A DNA stretch of 64,000 nucleotides from Meandrina meandrites (lineage: Eukaryota; Cnidaria; Anthozoa; Scleractinia; Meandrinidae). The notes beneath the pieces are model-generated. The model was given only the letters and a program-made list of their open reading frames with translations, was not told where the DNA came from and searched no databases. Each line of letters opens with the position of its first letter. Position 1 is the first letter of the stretch. The stretch is taken from NCBI GenBank assembly GCA_963693305.1, contig OY855908.1, positions 29,384,305-29,448,304 on the forward strand. Reading direction: 5' to 3'. The translations under genes were made by a program, and so were the position numbers. Below are positions 1-10,504 of the stretch, one piece after another.

Positions 1-229
1 GGTTTTCACTCTCCCTGGAATTCATGGAAAGCTCATTATAAATTCTCTTTTACTACCTGCTGTTCGAAACACTTTGGACTTTTACATACATGGTTACTGC
101 ATTAACTCAATCAACTGGAAAAGAGTAAGTTGCCATGGTAACATTATTTTATAACCGTAACTGTGACACCTGTAAAACTATTAGTCTACCAAGTTTCACT
201 GGTCTCTGCAGCAAATTGCACAACTCAAT

Positions 230-600
230 TTTTATAATGGCCGTAAACAGAGACGCAAGTAGACGCAATTTGAAAACTTGCGCCTACTTTTCCACGACAT
301 GCGCGCACTTGGGTTGACTTGCGTTGACATGCATTGACCTTGGTTGAGATCAAATTTGCACGGAAGCCAATGCAAGTTTTTCACAGTTTGGCCACCCCGG
401 CAACGCAAGTCGTGTTGTTTACTTCAAGTACTGAATTACAGCGCGCGCAGTGGCATTTAAATGGCTTTTTTGACAACTTGCCTGCACTTGCAAGTAAACT
501 TGCGAGTCCGTTTGGCCACCCAACGCAAGTTTGTATGCAAGTTCCACTTGCGACTACTTGCCTCCACTTGGGTTTCTGTTTGGCCAGAGCTTCAATAACG
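230..600. repeat. CAAGT/ACTTG-rich leader of the zinc-finger unit
   Basis: The words CAAGT and ACTTG (often within GCAAGT or ACTTGCG) recur many times in this stretch upstream of the zinc-finger gene, spaced irregularly on both strands. The same enrichment is present at 14905-15260 in unit B. No convincing gene lies here; short open frames are incidental. It could be a degenerate satellite or a cluster of binding sites; the sequence alone does not decide. Confidence 0.5.
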
Positions 601-1037
601 TTACCATTCCCCTAATTTGCATTTTTCAAATTTTTAATCCTTAAATAGCTCCGGAACTAACACAGAAATTTGAAAACGGGAAGCGCGATTTTGGAATTCT
701 TAACGTTATGCCTTAAATTGCAAGGGGTGAAGATATAGTCATGGTAACACTGTAAGACTCCGCAAATTTCTACTGGGTCAGTTCATAAATTATGGAGAAA
801 ATTGTAACAAGTACAGCTTTGCTACAAAGGGACTGTGTAATTTCCTTTTCCATTCGTACAAGTTTTGACTGACCGACCGGCCGATCGCTAATACCAATTT
901 TCTGCAACCATTTCCATAGGAATACGCAGAAGCATCCACCTTGACATCAGAGTTCACTTATAACTAGCACAAAAAGGCCTCACCTGAAGGGAGCCAACTG
1001 TTACACGCCTGCTACTCGACGTAAAGTGGCAAAGAAA
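601..1037 (+). other. Non-coding upstream segment of zinc-finger copy A
   Basis: No gene is seen. The segment is highly similar to 15290-15700 in unit B. At about 978 the codon that is ATG in unit B (15639) reads AGG here, so the upstream start used by copy B is lost, although the frame stays open down to the ATG at 1038. Confidence 0.6.
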
Positions 1038-2570
1038 ATGACAATTTCCAAGCACAGTGAACAAGCACACAGTGGAATGAAGAGGTATGCATGTAAGTAT
1101 TGTAAAAAGTGCTTTAGCTTTTCATCACGTTGCAAGGAACACGAACGAACACATACAGGAGAGAAGCCGTTTTCATGCAAGCATTGTAATAAGAGCTTCA
1201 GCCATTTATCGGCCTGTAAGAGACATGAACGAACACACACAGGAGAGAAGCCGTTTTCTTGCAAGCATTGTACTAAGAGCTTCAGCGAATCGTCAAGTTG
1301 CAAGGAACATGAACGAACACAAACAGGAGAGAAGCCGTTTTCATGCAAGCATTGCAATAAGTGCTTTAGCCAATCGTCAAGTTGCAAGAAACATGAACGA
1401 GCACATACAGGAGAGAAGCCGTTTCCGTGCAAACATTGCAATAAGTGCTTTAGCCAATCGTCAAGTTGCAAGAGACACGAACGGACACATAGAGGAGAGA
1501 AGCCGTTCACATGCAAGCACTGTAATAAGAGCTTTAGCGAATCGTCAAATTGCAAGACACATGAACGAACACATACAGGAGAGAAGCCGTTTTCATGCAA
1601 GCATTGCAATAAGTGCTTTAGCCATTCGTCACATTGCAAGGAACATGAACGAACACATACAGGAATGAAGCCGTTTTCATGCAAGCATTGTAATAAGTGC
1701 TTTAGCACCTCTACGAATTGCAAGAGACACGAACGAACACATACAGGAGTGAAGCCGTATCCTTGCAAGCATTGTAATGAGAGCTTTAGCGATGTATCAG
1801 CCTGTAAGGCACATGTACGAACACATACAGGAGAGGAGCCGTACACATGCAAGCACTGTAATAAGAGCTTTAGCGAATCGTCAAGTTGCAGGAAACATGA
1901 ACGAACACATACAGGAGAGAAGCCGTTTTCATGCAAGCACTGTAATAAAAGCTTTGGCGTATTGTCACATTGCAAGGAACATGAACGAACACATACAGGA
2001 GAGAAGCCGTTTTCATGCAAGCACTGTAATAAGTGCTTTAGCACCTCGACGAATTGCAAGAAACATGAACGAACACATACAGGAATGAAGCCGTTTTCAT
2101 GCAAGCAGTGTAATAAGTGCTTTAGCACTTCGTCAAATTGCAAGAAATATGAACGAACACATACAGGAGGGAAGCCGTTTTTCTGCAAGCATTGTAATAA
2201 GAGCTTCAGCTATTTATCAGCCCATAAGGCACATGAACGAGCACATATAGCAGAGAAGCCGTACACATGCAAGCACTGTAATAAGAGCTTTAGCCAGTCG
2301 TCAAACTGCAGGATCCATGAAAAGCGACACTCGCAAGAAAAGTCTTTAAAAAGGAAGCAATGTGGAAGAAGTTTTATACAAGAACGACTCATTCAAGAAC
2401 CAACAGCAACTCCTTGTGGCAAAAAGTCCCGGATGTTGTCTTCTTTGACTGAAGAAAATTGGTGCCAAGTTGAAAGCCTCACGTGTTGGATTTGTCAGGA
2501 GGAATTTAGTAGTAAGGCATGTATCTTCCAACATTACAAAGATCACATGAGAACAGTAACGCTTACGTAA
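1038..2570 (+). CDS. C2H2 poly-zinc-finger protein, copy A
   Basis: Single-exon frame for a tandem C2H2 zinc-finger protein, probably a nuclear DNA-binding protein. About 15 fingers of 28 residues follow one another with TGEKP-type linkers (CKHC, then a 12-residue spacer, then HERTH). After a degenerate CGRSF stretch there is one more separate C2H2 unit near the C-terminus (CWIC, then HYKDH). Finger 3 has lost its last His (HERTQ) and finger 13 its first His (KKYERTH), so two fingers should not bind zinc normally. The ATG at 1038 is chosen because the ATG used by copy B is AGG here; the frame is open upstream. No KRAB, SCAN, BTB or other effector domain is visible. Function and expression are unknown; loss of the upstream start and damaged fingers suggest early decay, but the frame is intact. 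Confidence 0.8.
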   Translation: MTISKHSEQAHSGMKRYACKYCKKCFSFSSRCKEHERTHTGEKPFSCKHCNKSFSHLSACKRHERTHTGEKPFSCKHCTKSFSESSSCKEHERTQTGEKPFSCKHCNKCFSQSSSCKKHERAHTGEKPFPCKHCNKCFSQSSSCKRHERTHRGEKPFTCKHCNKSFSESSNCKTHERTHTGEKPFSCKHCNKCFSHSSHCKEHERTHTGMKPFSCKHCNKCFSTSTNCKRHERTHTGVKPYPCKHCNESFSDVSACKAHVRTHTGEEPYTCKHCNKSFSESSSCRKHERTHTGEKPFSCKHCNKSFGVLSHCKEHERTHTGEKPFSCKHCNKCFSTSTNCKKHERTHTGMKPFSCKQCNKCFSTSSNCKKYERTHTGGKPFFCKHCNKSFSYLSAHKAHERAHIAEKPYTCKHCNKSFSQSSNCRIHEKRHSQEKSLKRKQCGRSFIQERLIQEPTATPCGKKSRMLSSLTEENWCQVESLTCWICQEEFSSKACIFQHYKDHMRTVTLT

Positions 2571-2659
2571 ATGATATTCTTAATCACGAAGCCATCTTAG
2601 GGGCAAATGATCTTCTTGTGATTGTTTTTAGATAAACGTATGATCTTGTTGCTTTTACC

Positions 2660-2952
2660 CATTCTCGTCCCCAAAGCCCTTTTCGCTTCTCTTAGCCGGC
2701 AGGGCCTTGGCACGAGAAACGAAGGGCTCAGGAGACAAAGGATTTCCAGTCCTAGATTCTAGGACTTCCGGTCTTCTTGTATACGGTCATGGTGTTTCTG
2801 TATACTGTATGATACTGTATGGGAGATTCATGACTCTCTATATGGAAACATCACGAGTAGGACTTGAAATCCTTTGTCTCCAGAGCCCTTCGTTTCTCGT
2901 GCCAAGGCCCTGTTGGCTACGAGAAGCGAAAAGGGCTATGTGGACGAGAATG
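2660..2952. mobile_element. Palindromic MITE-like element, copy in unit A
   Basis: The left arm begins CATTCTCGTCCCCAAAGCCC and the right arm ends with its near reverse complement (GGGCTATGTGGACGAGAATG). The arms run inward more than 70 bases, through a GGGCCTTGGCACGAGAAACG block that is matched in reverse near 2895. The same element is at 17324-17606, so it was inserted before units A and B separated. A partial left arm is also seen at about 60690-60735. No coding capacity. Confidence 0.75.
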
Positions 2953-2983
2953 CGAAAAGAAGTAAAGAGCTTAAAGATAAATT

Positions 2984-3036
2984 AATATAAATAAATAAAT
3001 AAATGAAGAAATAAATAAATAAATAAATAAATACAA
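2984..3036. repeat. (AAAT)n microsatellite
   Basis: Runs of AAAT with one GAAG interruption. Unit B has a shorter run at about 17640-17660. Confidence 0.85.
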
Positions 3037-3353
3037 TGATATTGATAAATTTTATTTAATTTTACTCAATCAATAGTTTGATTGGCCAAAATCGATATTG
3101 ACCGCAGTCTTCATGTTCCCTCTAGACCTTCATCTATACCGATTTCCCTTGGGTTGAGAAATTGACAAACAAAAATGCAAAAACGTTGTTCTTTTTTTGC
3201 GCTAAACCAAAACATTTCGTGAGAATAAAGTAAAAAGAACAAGCAAACTTTAAGAAGTTTAAGTTTAGTTCAGGCACGAAATCAAAACACCAGCTAGAGA
3301 AGGCATTGAGAAGTAAATGCAAGGCCAGAATTTAAAAGCACTCAACCCGATTA

Positions 3354-3679
3354 CAGTGAAAATACTCAGCGCGTGCCGCTTAGAATTCCGGAATGGTTTT
3401 GATTAACGGCGAACGGATTGCATTATTGGTTTCAAACATTCAAATTTAATTTGAATATTGTAGATCATCCAACAGTGAACACGTGAGCACGTGAACCTGT
3501 AAAATATAAAACAATCAAATTGCTTCATTTCTGACAGCTCACGTGTTCACGTGTTCACGGTTGGATGATCTACAATATTCAAATTAAATTTGAATGTTTG
3601 AAACCAATAATGCAATCCGTTCGCCGTTAATCAAAACTTTTCCGGAATTCTAAGCGGCACGCGCTGAGTATTTTGACTG
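3354..3679. mobile_element. Tc1/mariner-type MITE with TA duplication
   Basis: The 326-bp element begins CAGTGAAAATACTCAG and ends CTGAGTATTTTGACTG, with inverted arms of about 140 bp around a short AT-rich centre. It is flanked by TA on both sides (3352-3353 and 3680-3681). The paired site in unit B (about 17976) lacks it, so this is an insertion after the duplication. TA target duplication and CAGT termini are typical of Tc1/mariner-derived MITEs; the family is inferred from the ends only, since nothing is encoded. Confidence 0.88.
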
Positions 3680-4166
3680 TAAATGCGACTAAATGCCTTC
3701 GGCCTTTACTCATGACCTCGATCAAGATTCTTCCATAAAGACCGCCTGTTCGGTTAATAAGAGCTAAAATAGGCTGACTGAGTATAATTACATTCGGCTG
3801 CCTATGGTATATATTTGAAGAGAACATTTAAAAGCTCTCTTTATTTCTGTGATGTGATATGTAAATATGCCTTCAGCTAACCTTATTACACTGGCTGGTA
3901 TTTGATATCAATATTTTTAAAACCTGCATGTAGTGTGTCAATAGGTTTTGTGTACAGCGCAGTTAATTTAAATGTATTTTTGGTATTAACTCTTTATTTC
4001 GTGCATTGCGGATACGGTTTAAGTGTTTATGTCCATGTGTTCAATGGTCACAGTGCTTGTACTGTACACAAAACATATGGCAGGGCGAAGGATATTACGG
4101 ACCATCAGATCGGAGTACGAGATTGAATCCCAGTACGACTTTTGAATTTCAATCCAGTTGTTGTTG

Positions 4167-5030
4167 ACCAGATGAAAAGGAGACGCTTGTTACGAGATTG
4201 GTTTGAAATGTGATAATCGAAAGTACAAGCAAGCACTTGGTATGAATAGTCGTAGCCGTACTCAGTCTCGTGTTTGCGCTCCAATTGAAGGTCTCTATTG
4301 TCTCGGCCGGTGTTACGATTTTATCAGCCGGTCTGAGGTGACCTAGCCTCGTACGAAGACATTCTTTGGCTCTTCACGCATTCCACCGCAACCTTCGTCG
4401 GAGAGAAATGCGCTACCAGCCAAAAGTAGGGATCTGATGCCTGGTTGAATCAATCCAATAGGAAAGGTGCATTGTTAATTACTGATATGTAATTGTTTAG
4501 TAGAAATATATTATATGGAGTTCTTATGTCATATGGCGACATTTCGTAAAAGGAGACTATTGTTACGAGATTGGTGAAAAATCAATTATTTGAGTGTCGA
4601 TGCATCTAGCATGCTGTGCTAATTGGAGACACTGTAAATCTGAGGAAACAAAAATTATAAATCAAACAGAAGCAAATGAGATAATCAAAAGCTTAAGCAC
4701 TAGGGATAGAGCTCTCGTACTCAGTCGCGTTTTTGTGCACCAACTGGAGGTCTATTTTTTCAACCAGTGTTACGATTTTATCAGCCGGTCTGAGGTGACG
4801 TAGTCTCGTGCGAAGACATTCTTTGGCTCTTCACGCATTCCACCGCAACCTTCGTCGGAGAGGAATGCGCCACAAACCAATAGTCGGGATCTGATGCCTG
4901 GCTGAATCAGTCCAATAGGAAAGGTGCATTGTTAATAACTGATACTTTTATTGTTAGTGGAAACATATCACATGTAGTTCTAATTTCATATGGCGCCATT
5001 TCATACAGTGAAAAATGTTCGTTACAAGTG
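4167..5030 (+). repeat. Tandem duplication of an about 400-bp non-coding block
   Basis: Two direct copies (about 4167-4550 and 4551-5030) share, among other stretches, CGTACTCAGTC, CAGCCGGTCTGAGGTGAC, GAAGACATTCTTTGGCTCTT and GGGATCTGATGCCTGG. Unit B has only one copy (about 18370-18900). No gene is recognised. Confidence 0.75.
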
Positions 5031-8000
5031 AAAGTGTTGTCAAAAATGATTTTATAATATTGCATTCAGTAGTTAGTTAAAATGTTCCCATAACTAACGA
5101 GATGGTTTACCTTTAGGCAAAAATAAAATAGCGACCGCTTATGAGCGTGTTTTTTGTATTGGATATTTTCCGTTAACAGTTTCAGAGACCAATTAATAAA
5201 CCTATATATACTACTTATATTATAGTTGAGCCTGAGATAATATATTCTTTTGTAAAGGAAGTATGCGAACGAGGCAAAAGGATAAACACATCGTCAAAAC
5301 AATGCAAAATGAGCCTTTCGCCTCTTTTGTATGTCAATCCGCTGAGAACTTGAATAACAGCTATTGATGAAGAAGCTAGAAAACAGCGTTCAAGGTTATT
5401 TTCTCCTTGGATCTGTTAACAAAGTCACTGCTTGCGAAGATCAAAATATTAGTCGAACGCGGTATATATTTAGTGACCCGTTTTGTTGAAAGCAGAAGTA
5501 AAGCTCAATTTCGTTTGAACTGATCAAAACTGTACTTCAGGTCGAAGTGCTGGAACAACAGAACAACAGTAAAATTACGATTGTTGACTCAAATTGTATA
5601 AATTTATTTGGATGAATGAGGTGATTTTACAGCCTCGTCTCAAAACCTGATCGACTCAACGGAGTCTGGAGTGTGAACTTTGTCGTGAGCCTGACGTGGG
5701 CAAAAAAAGTTCAAAGCTTTGCGCGGTTTTCTCATTCCTTTGCTGTGCTAACTCACGTGCGATATTGATTTGCCTCGCCGGCAATAAGCTTATTATCTGC
5801 ATGCCAATGTGTTAAGTTGTGGTGTGTAAGTTGAAGAAGGTCTGTAAAGGTTCATGTAACTGATTTACTACTGATTCCTGCTTGAAGCCCAAAGTGTTCG
5901 TCGTCCTTTACCCGTCTGAATCTTCCCGAATTTTAACATTTTGGTTTATTACATCATTTTTTTGTTCTATCTTAGCAAACTAATATTTGATGTCTCCTGT
6001 GATCTGAAGGTCACACTGTATATCGCAAGTCAGATTCCGTTTCTTGGAAACGTTTCCTTCCCAATCCAGAAAGGGGAACAAACCAAATGTTAAAGAAGCT
6101 TATTTTCATAAGAGGGTGGAGGTAGCACGTTGCTTGTCGTCTTTCTTGGCCTGGAGTTTGGTTTCGGCTCCCTGCTAGGTTCTGGTTGTAACTGTTCTCT
6201 TTCCTCTGCTCGTGTTTGTGGCGTCTGATTGTTCAAAGCTGCCACAAAGCCAGGCCTGCTTGTACTTAGTGGATCAACTCTGACGGTCGAGATCTATTAA
6301 CAAAGAACTCTAACCAAATCTGACCGTTACAGGACAACACGTTTTGTTAAAAAAAAAAAGAAAAATAAGAGCGCGAGGTTTAAAAATAGAATGCAAATTG
6401 TGATACCTGCCACGAGGTTCAGCAAGACCAGCGTGTTGTGAGAAATAGAGGGAATCTAGAAGCATTTATTTTAAAACGTGTTATAGGAACACCGGCAGTT
6501 TTAAAAAGTGTTTAAGGAAAATCGTCTGGCATTCCGATTTGTTTGTCTGACTCGTGACGTCGAGGGGTAGTTTTTTTTAGCCGAAACATCAATCACCAAC
6601 AATGTCTTCTCACTTGGATGGTTACACCAGACAAACTGTTTTGTGCAATCGCCCTTTTTGCGATTTTCTTTCTTACTTACATAAGAAGAAAAGATTCAAC
6701 GTGGTTTCGAGACAGTTTTGAGCAGAAACTACAAAATTGCCCTAAATCCATGTAAGAGTGCTTGTGGCATCAATATCCCGCGTCGGTTTTTTATGCCGGT
6801 AAACCCATAGCCATGCTCGGACTCCGGGCCATCCCTGAAACCCGAAAGAACATCCCGAAACCTCCGATGTTCCCGCGCTTCAGCGATCCAGCGGTATAGA
6901 TGCTGGAAGCGGAAGACTGGGCTAGAGTGTAATTACTGTAATGGCGGCGTACATGCGATTTGTTTTAGTTGTTGCTGTTTCAACAGTTTTATGAAGGTAA
7001 GAGAGTCTTTAAGAATACATTTTTCTATCTAGCTAAGCTATAGAATACAGATCGCCTTTATACATCTCAAATAGGAATACAGAGCTTAAATGAAATCACC
7101 GCAGGTCAGTCGCGGGTCACGGTCGCGGGTCACACGGGTCACAGTATTTAACAATCATTCTGCACGTACATTGTACATGTCAGCGGGTCTAAGCTTATAG
7201 GAATATTTGCCGAGGAGCGATTTAAAAATACCGGGCCATTTATTTACATATCTCTGAACGCTTTTTAGAACGAAGCATATAGAACCAAAAGGAACTATTC
7301 CAATTCAACGAGATGCAAATATGTCGCCCGGTATTCTACCTGTTTAGCTTTTGCCGAAATTGATTCACTTAGCATGAGGAGTTTTAAGTATAATTTTCAG
7401 AGGTGACCATCAAGATATCAAATAATGGCAAATAACGAAAGAAAACATGGAAATAGCAGACAAATGGTGCCTTACATACATGTTTAAACAAACCAGTTTA
7501 ATATTTGCTTAACTGCACAATACCTGGCCACTTATTTACATGTCATTGAATAACAATAACATCTATTGTGTTATGCCTCTTTCTACAAAAGGCTCCGACA
7601 CATGTAAATGAGGTGGACCAAGTGGTCGGATATTCTGCAGTTGCTCTGGTAACTTTGTTTGACCTTACTTCCTAAGTTTACCTACATATAAGCTTATACA
7701 CTGTATCTATGAGAAGAGCTTGTAAAAACGACATAATGAATTAATAATCAAAGTAATAAGAAATTCAGTGAGGTTTTCCATGCTTCCTCTAATTTTGTCA
7801 AGTTTCCATGTAATGCCATAGCTTACACATGACTAGACATACCTGGACATCAGGGACCATTTACAATATTCTAGTTTTATTTCAATGCAATTTTTGGCAC
7901 TAAGCCAAGGCTTTGTTGCCTTTTGTGATCAACAGACATATCGGAACTTATACTTTTATGCTTCGATGATTGTACCTGTTGTTTAGTGTGCTTGCAATAT

Positions 8001-8770
8001 CCCTTAAATATAAAAAAGCTTGCTAAATCAAACATGGCTCTTAAAACATGGTGATCAAAGAAACCCGGGTTTGTTTTGTTATATCTGCATAAATCGTACA
8101 TTTTATCCAAAAGTAGGGTGGATTTTCCGTCGAGGTTTAATGGTTGATGGATGAAAAGGAGAGTCACCCACTGGTGATCAGTTCTGAATATCTAGTCACC
8201 AACACTCAATTTTTGGTCGCATTGGTGGCCATTGAGTCACAATTTTGAGCCCTGATTATTTACACAGGGATTGTGATAATATGTTCCAGCAATCAAAACT
8301 CTATGAATATAGAGGAGCCATTACCAGGATTCATCATAATAGAAACAGTATAAGGCATTCTCTGGTAAAAATTATTTAAAAATATATACCTACTGTCTTT
8401 GACGGATAGAAATGTTTGATATGAAGTGTTGAAAATTTGAATATAGAAAGTGTTTACGCGCAAATTTAAAAGTAAAAAATACTTGTTAAAAGAATGTTCA
8501 GAAGAATGCTAGAAGTGCTTCATGTTTGTATTGTCTCTGAAGTGGGCATTAGTTCTTATCAGCTTAAACAGTTTTGGCTGTGTGCCATGGATTTTGATTC
8601 TGATTAGTGTCTCTCTTCAATTATAATATATATCAACAGTTTCACAATTAATGAGCCTGAGGACAAAGAATAAATTATGTAGTTAGGAAAAGAAAAAGTC
8701 CCAACTAATTGGCAAAATTGTTAATATTATAAACCATCAGAATACAATGGTCTTGTGACACACATACAAA
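5031..8770. other. Unit A intergenic sequence, no gene recognised
   Basis: Colinear in patches with unit B (19030-21930). I see no supported coding frame; the open frames here are short and lack recognisable domains. A conserved splice-donor-like site is described separately at 6941-6997. The frame at 7877-8167 (minus) has no detectable family signature and was not accepted. Confidence 0.5.
6941..6997 (+). other. Possible remnant first exon with conserved splice donor
   Basis: An ATGGCGGCG in Kozak-like context (6941) is followed 55 bases later by AAG|GTAAGAG, a good splice-donor consensus. Unit B keeps both the ATGGCGGCG (21606) and the donor (21667). The frame from the ATG closes at once in both copies (TGA just before the donor in A, TGA after five codons in B), so it is non-coding 5' UTR or a decayed first exon. 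Low confidence. Confidence 0.25.
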
Positions 8771-8777
8771 ACATGTC

Positions 8778-9160
8778 CGGTGTCACAAAAAAAAAAAAAA
8801 AAACATGTCCGGTGTCACAAGTTATTTTCTTGAAGAAAACCCATCTCTGATTGGGTCTTGACAAAGTGCAAGCTATCCCAGTTAGCCTAAATAACACATT
8901 TTGTTAGGCAAAAGAACATTTCAATTAGCCTAAATAGCACTCCTGTCAGCCTATGGTTAGCTTAGGTAGCTTGTGGTTAGCCATAAGATTTGGATTAAGG
9001 ATTTCTGGCTTGCATGGCTCACATGCCGTGCAAGTCATGCAAGGCATTCCGGTTAGCCCGAGTAACACATTGGTTAGCCTTGTAAGTGTAGAAGTCATTG
9101 GTCAGCCTAAGTAACACATTTGTGAACTTAAACAGCACTCCTGTTAGCCTAAATAGTTTC
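8778..9160. repeat. Short repeats: duplicated 18-mer around poly-A and a degenerate TTAGCCTAA minisatellite
   Basis: ACATGTCCGGTGTCACAA occurs twice around a poly-A run (8772-8820). From about 8875 to 9155 the words GTTAGCCTAA(A/G)TA and AACACATT recur at irregular spacing. No gene is visible. Confidence 0.6.
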
Positions 9161-9887
9161 TGGCTCCCATGCCTCTGGTGGCTCACTGGCTTTCATTAAT
9201 GAACGCACTCTCTCTTTCTTGATGGCATATTATTAGAAGTGTACTACGCCTTTATGCAAATCAAAAGGTTCACTTTAGAAAGCTGCCCATGTTTGACAAG
9301 GCAGAGCCCAAAACTTCAGATCCGTAGAGAAGTAGTGACATCAAAGAGTCAAACAGTTTGGAGACATAATTCATAGAGTTTGCATACTCTTAAAAATGTT
9401 CTTATGACATGAAAAATATTTTCTGCTTTTTTGAAAGGCCTTTCGAAATACAGAAAAATGGCGATTTTCGTTTCTCAGTTAAGGTTTGCCTTGTATTGTG
9501 CCCTTCCAGAAATTTATTTTGAAAGATCTTTGCTTTTAAAACATTTAAAATACGAAAAGAAGTCAATCCATCCTCTTCCTTTGCTGTAAAAGATTCTGTC
9601 ACATTGGAAAATCTGCCAATGGCTGACCATGTTTGAAATCGCCCTATAATGCTTTGCAAACTTTTGAGTAAGGATTATATCAGGGGGCGGGGGAGTAGAA
9701 ATTCCGTCTAGTTGCATCATGTTACGGAAACCGGAATAAGCTCCGGCCTGATGGGCCACTTGGCCCGAATGCAGACTTCACCTTTTCTTATGGGATTGTT
9801 GTTGCTTTGCTGAAGTTGACACTTGAACAAAGTACACGTCACTACCTAGCCAGTTCAGCTGGTCAAGTGATATTGAATAAGTGCTAT
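9161..9887. other. Right end of unit A, no gene recognised
   Basis: No supported gene. The last 220 bases (GGGGGAGTAGAAA, then CTCCGGCCTGATGGGCC, then CCTAGCCAGTTCAGCTGGT) recur in unit B at 22370-22585 and mark the right end of the duplication. Confidence 0.5.
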
Positions 9888-10448
9888 CATTGTATTAGTA
9901 ACAGACTCAAACTTCTTTGAAAACTCTTGATTAAGGTTAGTCTCCTGGAAAGCTCCTTATATATTCTCTATACTACCTGCTTCTGGAAAGACCTTGAATT
10001 TTATATACTTGGTCACCCTATAAACTCTATTTAGTGCCCCATATGAGTGCGAAACTACTAAAGTGTGCCACTCTGAATAAGCGTCCCATTCACTCACAAC
10101 AGTATAGTGCTTAATCAAAGTATCATCAGACAACTTCGTCCCCAGGGCTTTTCCCTTCTTCGCTTGGGAACGAGGTTGATCATCAGACTGACTTTTTTGA
10201 CGAGTCAGCTGAAAACTAAAACCGTCTTGGAAATTTATTCTCCTGCATTAGAATGTGTTTCAGTTCGAAGTTGCAATATTTATTGCTTTCTATCTTTTAC
10301 TTTTACTTTTTTCGCCGCCCCGAATAATCAGTGCAACCAAAACACTAAAAAATGTAAAGAGCGGACACGAGTTAATGCGGTGTTTAAAAACGAAAATTCA
10401 ACCATTACCTTCACTGCAAACTCTTTTTAAGCAAGTTGCTAGAAAACG
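9888..10448 (+). repeat. R1: left 561-bp direct repeat flanking the LINE
   Basis: R1 (9888-10448) and R2 (14080-14640) are both 561 bp and differ at only five positions that I can find. R1 joins unit A sequence on its left and LINE sequence on its right; R2 joins LINE sequence on its left and native unit B sequence on its right. Short open frames inside (10107-10430, 10255-10476) are present in both copies and show no known domain. Confidence 0.9.
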
Positions 10449-10504
10449 GAGATTGGGCCAAGTGATGGCGGAGTAGGAACACGCTAAAAGCCGTCCGCCT
10501 TCAA

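Larger units (their letters stand above)
1..9887 (+). repeat. Segmental duplication unit A
   Basis: This block matches 14641-22590 (unit B) in the same order and orientation. Colinear landmarks are the CAAGT-rich leader (about 230-600 vs 14905-15290), the zinc-finger gene, the palindrome at 2660-2952 vs 17324-17606, the segment at 3690-4150 vs 17975-18320, the segment at 5765-6240 vs 19060-19560, the segment at 6597-7100 vs 20977-21760, and the last 220 bases (9665-9885 vs 22370-22585). Positions 1-110 resemble the R repeat (9888-10448) at lower identity. The two units differ by insertions: a TA-flanked MITE only in A at 3354-3679, and a small fold-back at 18417-18554 plus a larger block around 19630-20930 only in B. 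Read by eye, so identity is not computed. Confidence 0.85.

Noticed and set aside
1001..2188. Minus-strand frame of 395 codons opposite zinc-finger copy A
   Set aside because: It is the antisense of an 84-bp-period array and stays open because the period is a multiple of three. The Cys-rich translation mirrors the finger codons; the same shadow occurs opposite copy B (15665-16051, 16088-16852).
10107..10476. Open frames of about 107 and 73 codons inside R1 (repeated in R2 and partly in R3)
   Set aside because: They are repeated only because R is repeated; the translations show no domain and the frame is not kept in R3.
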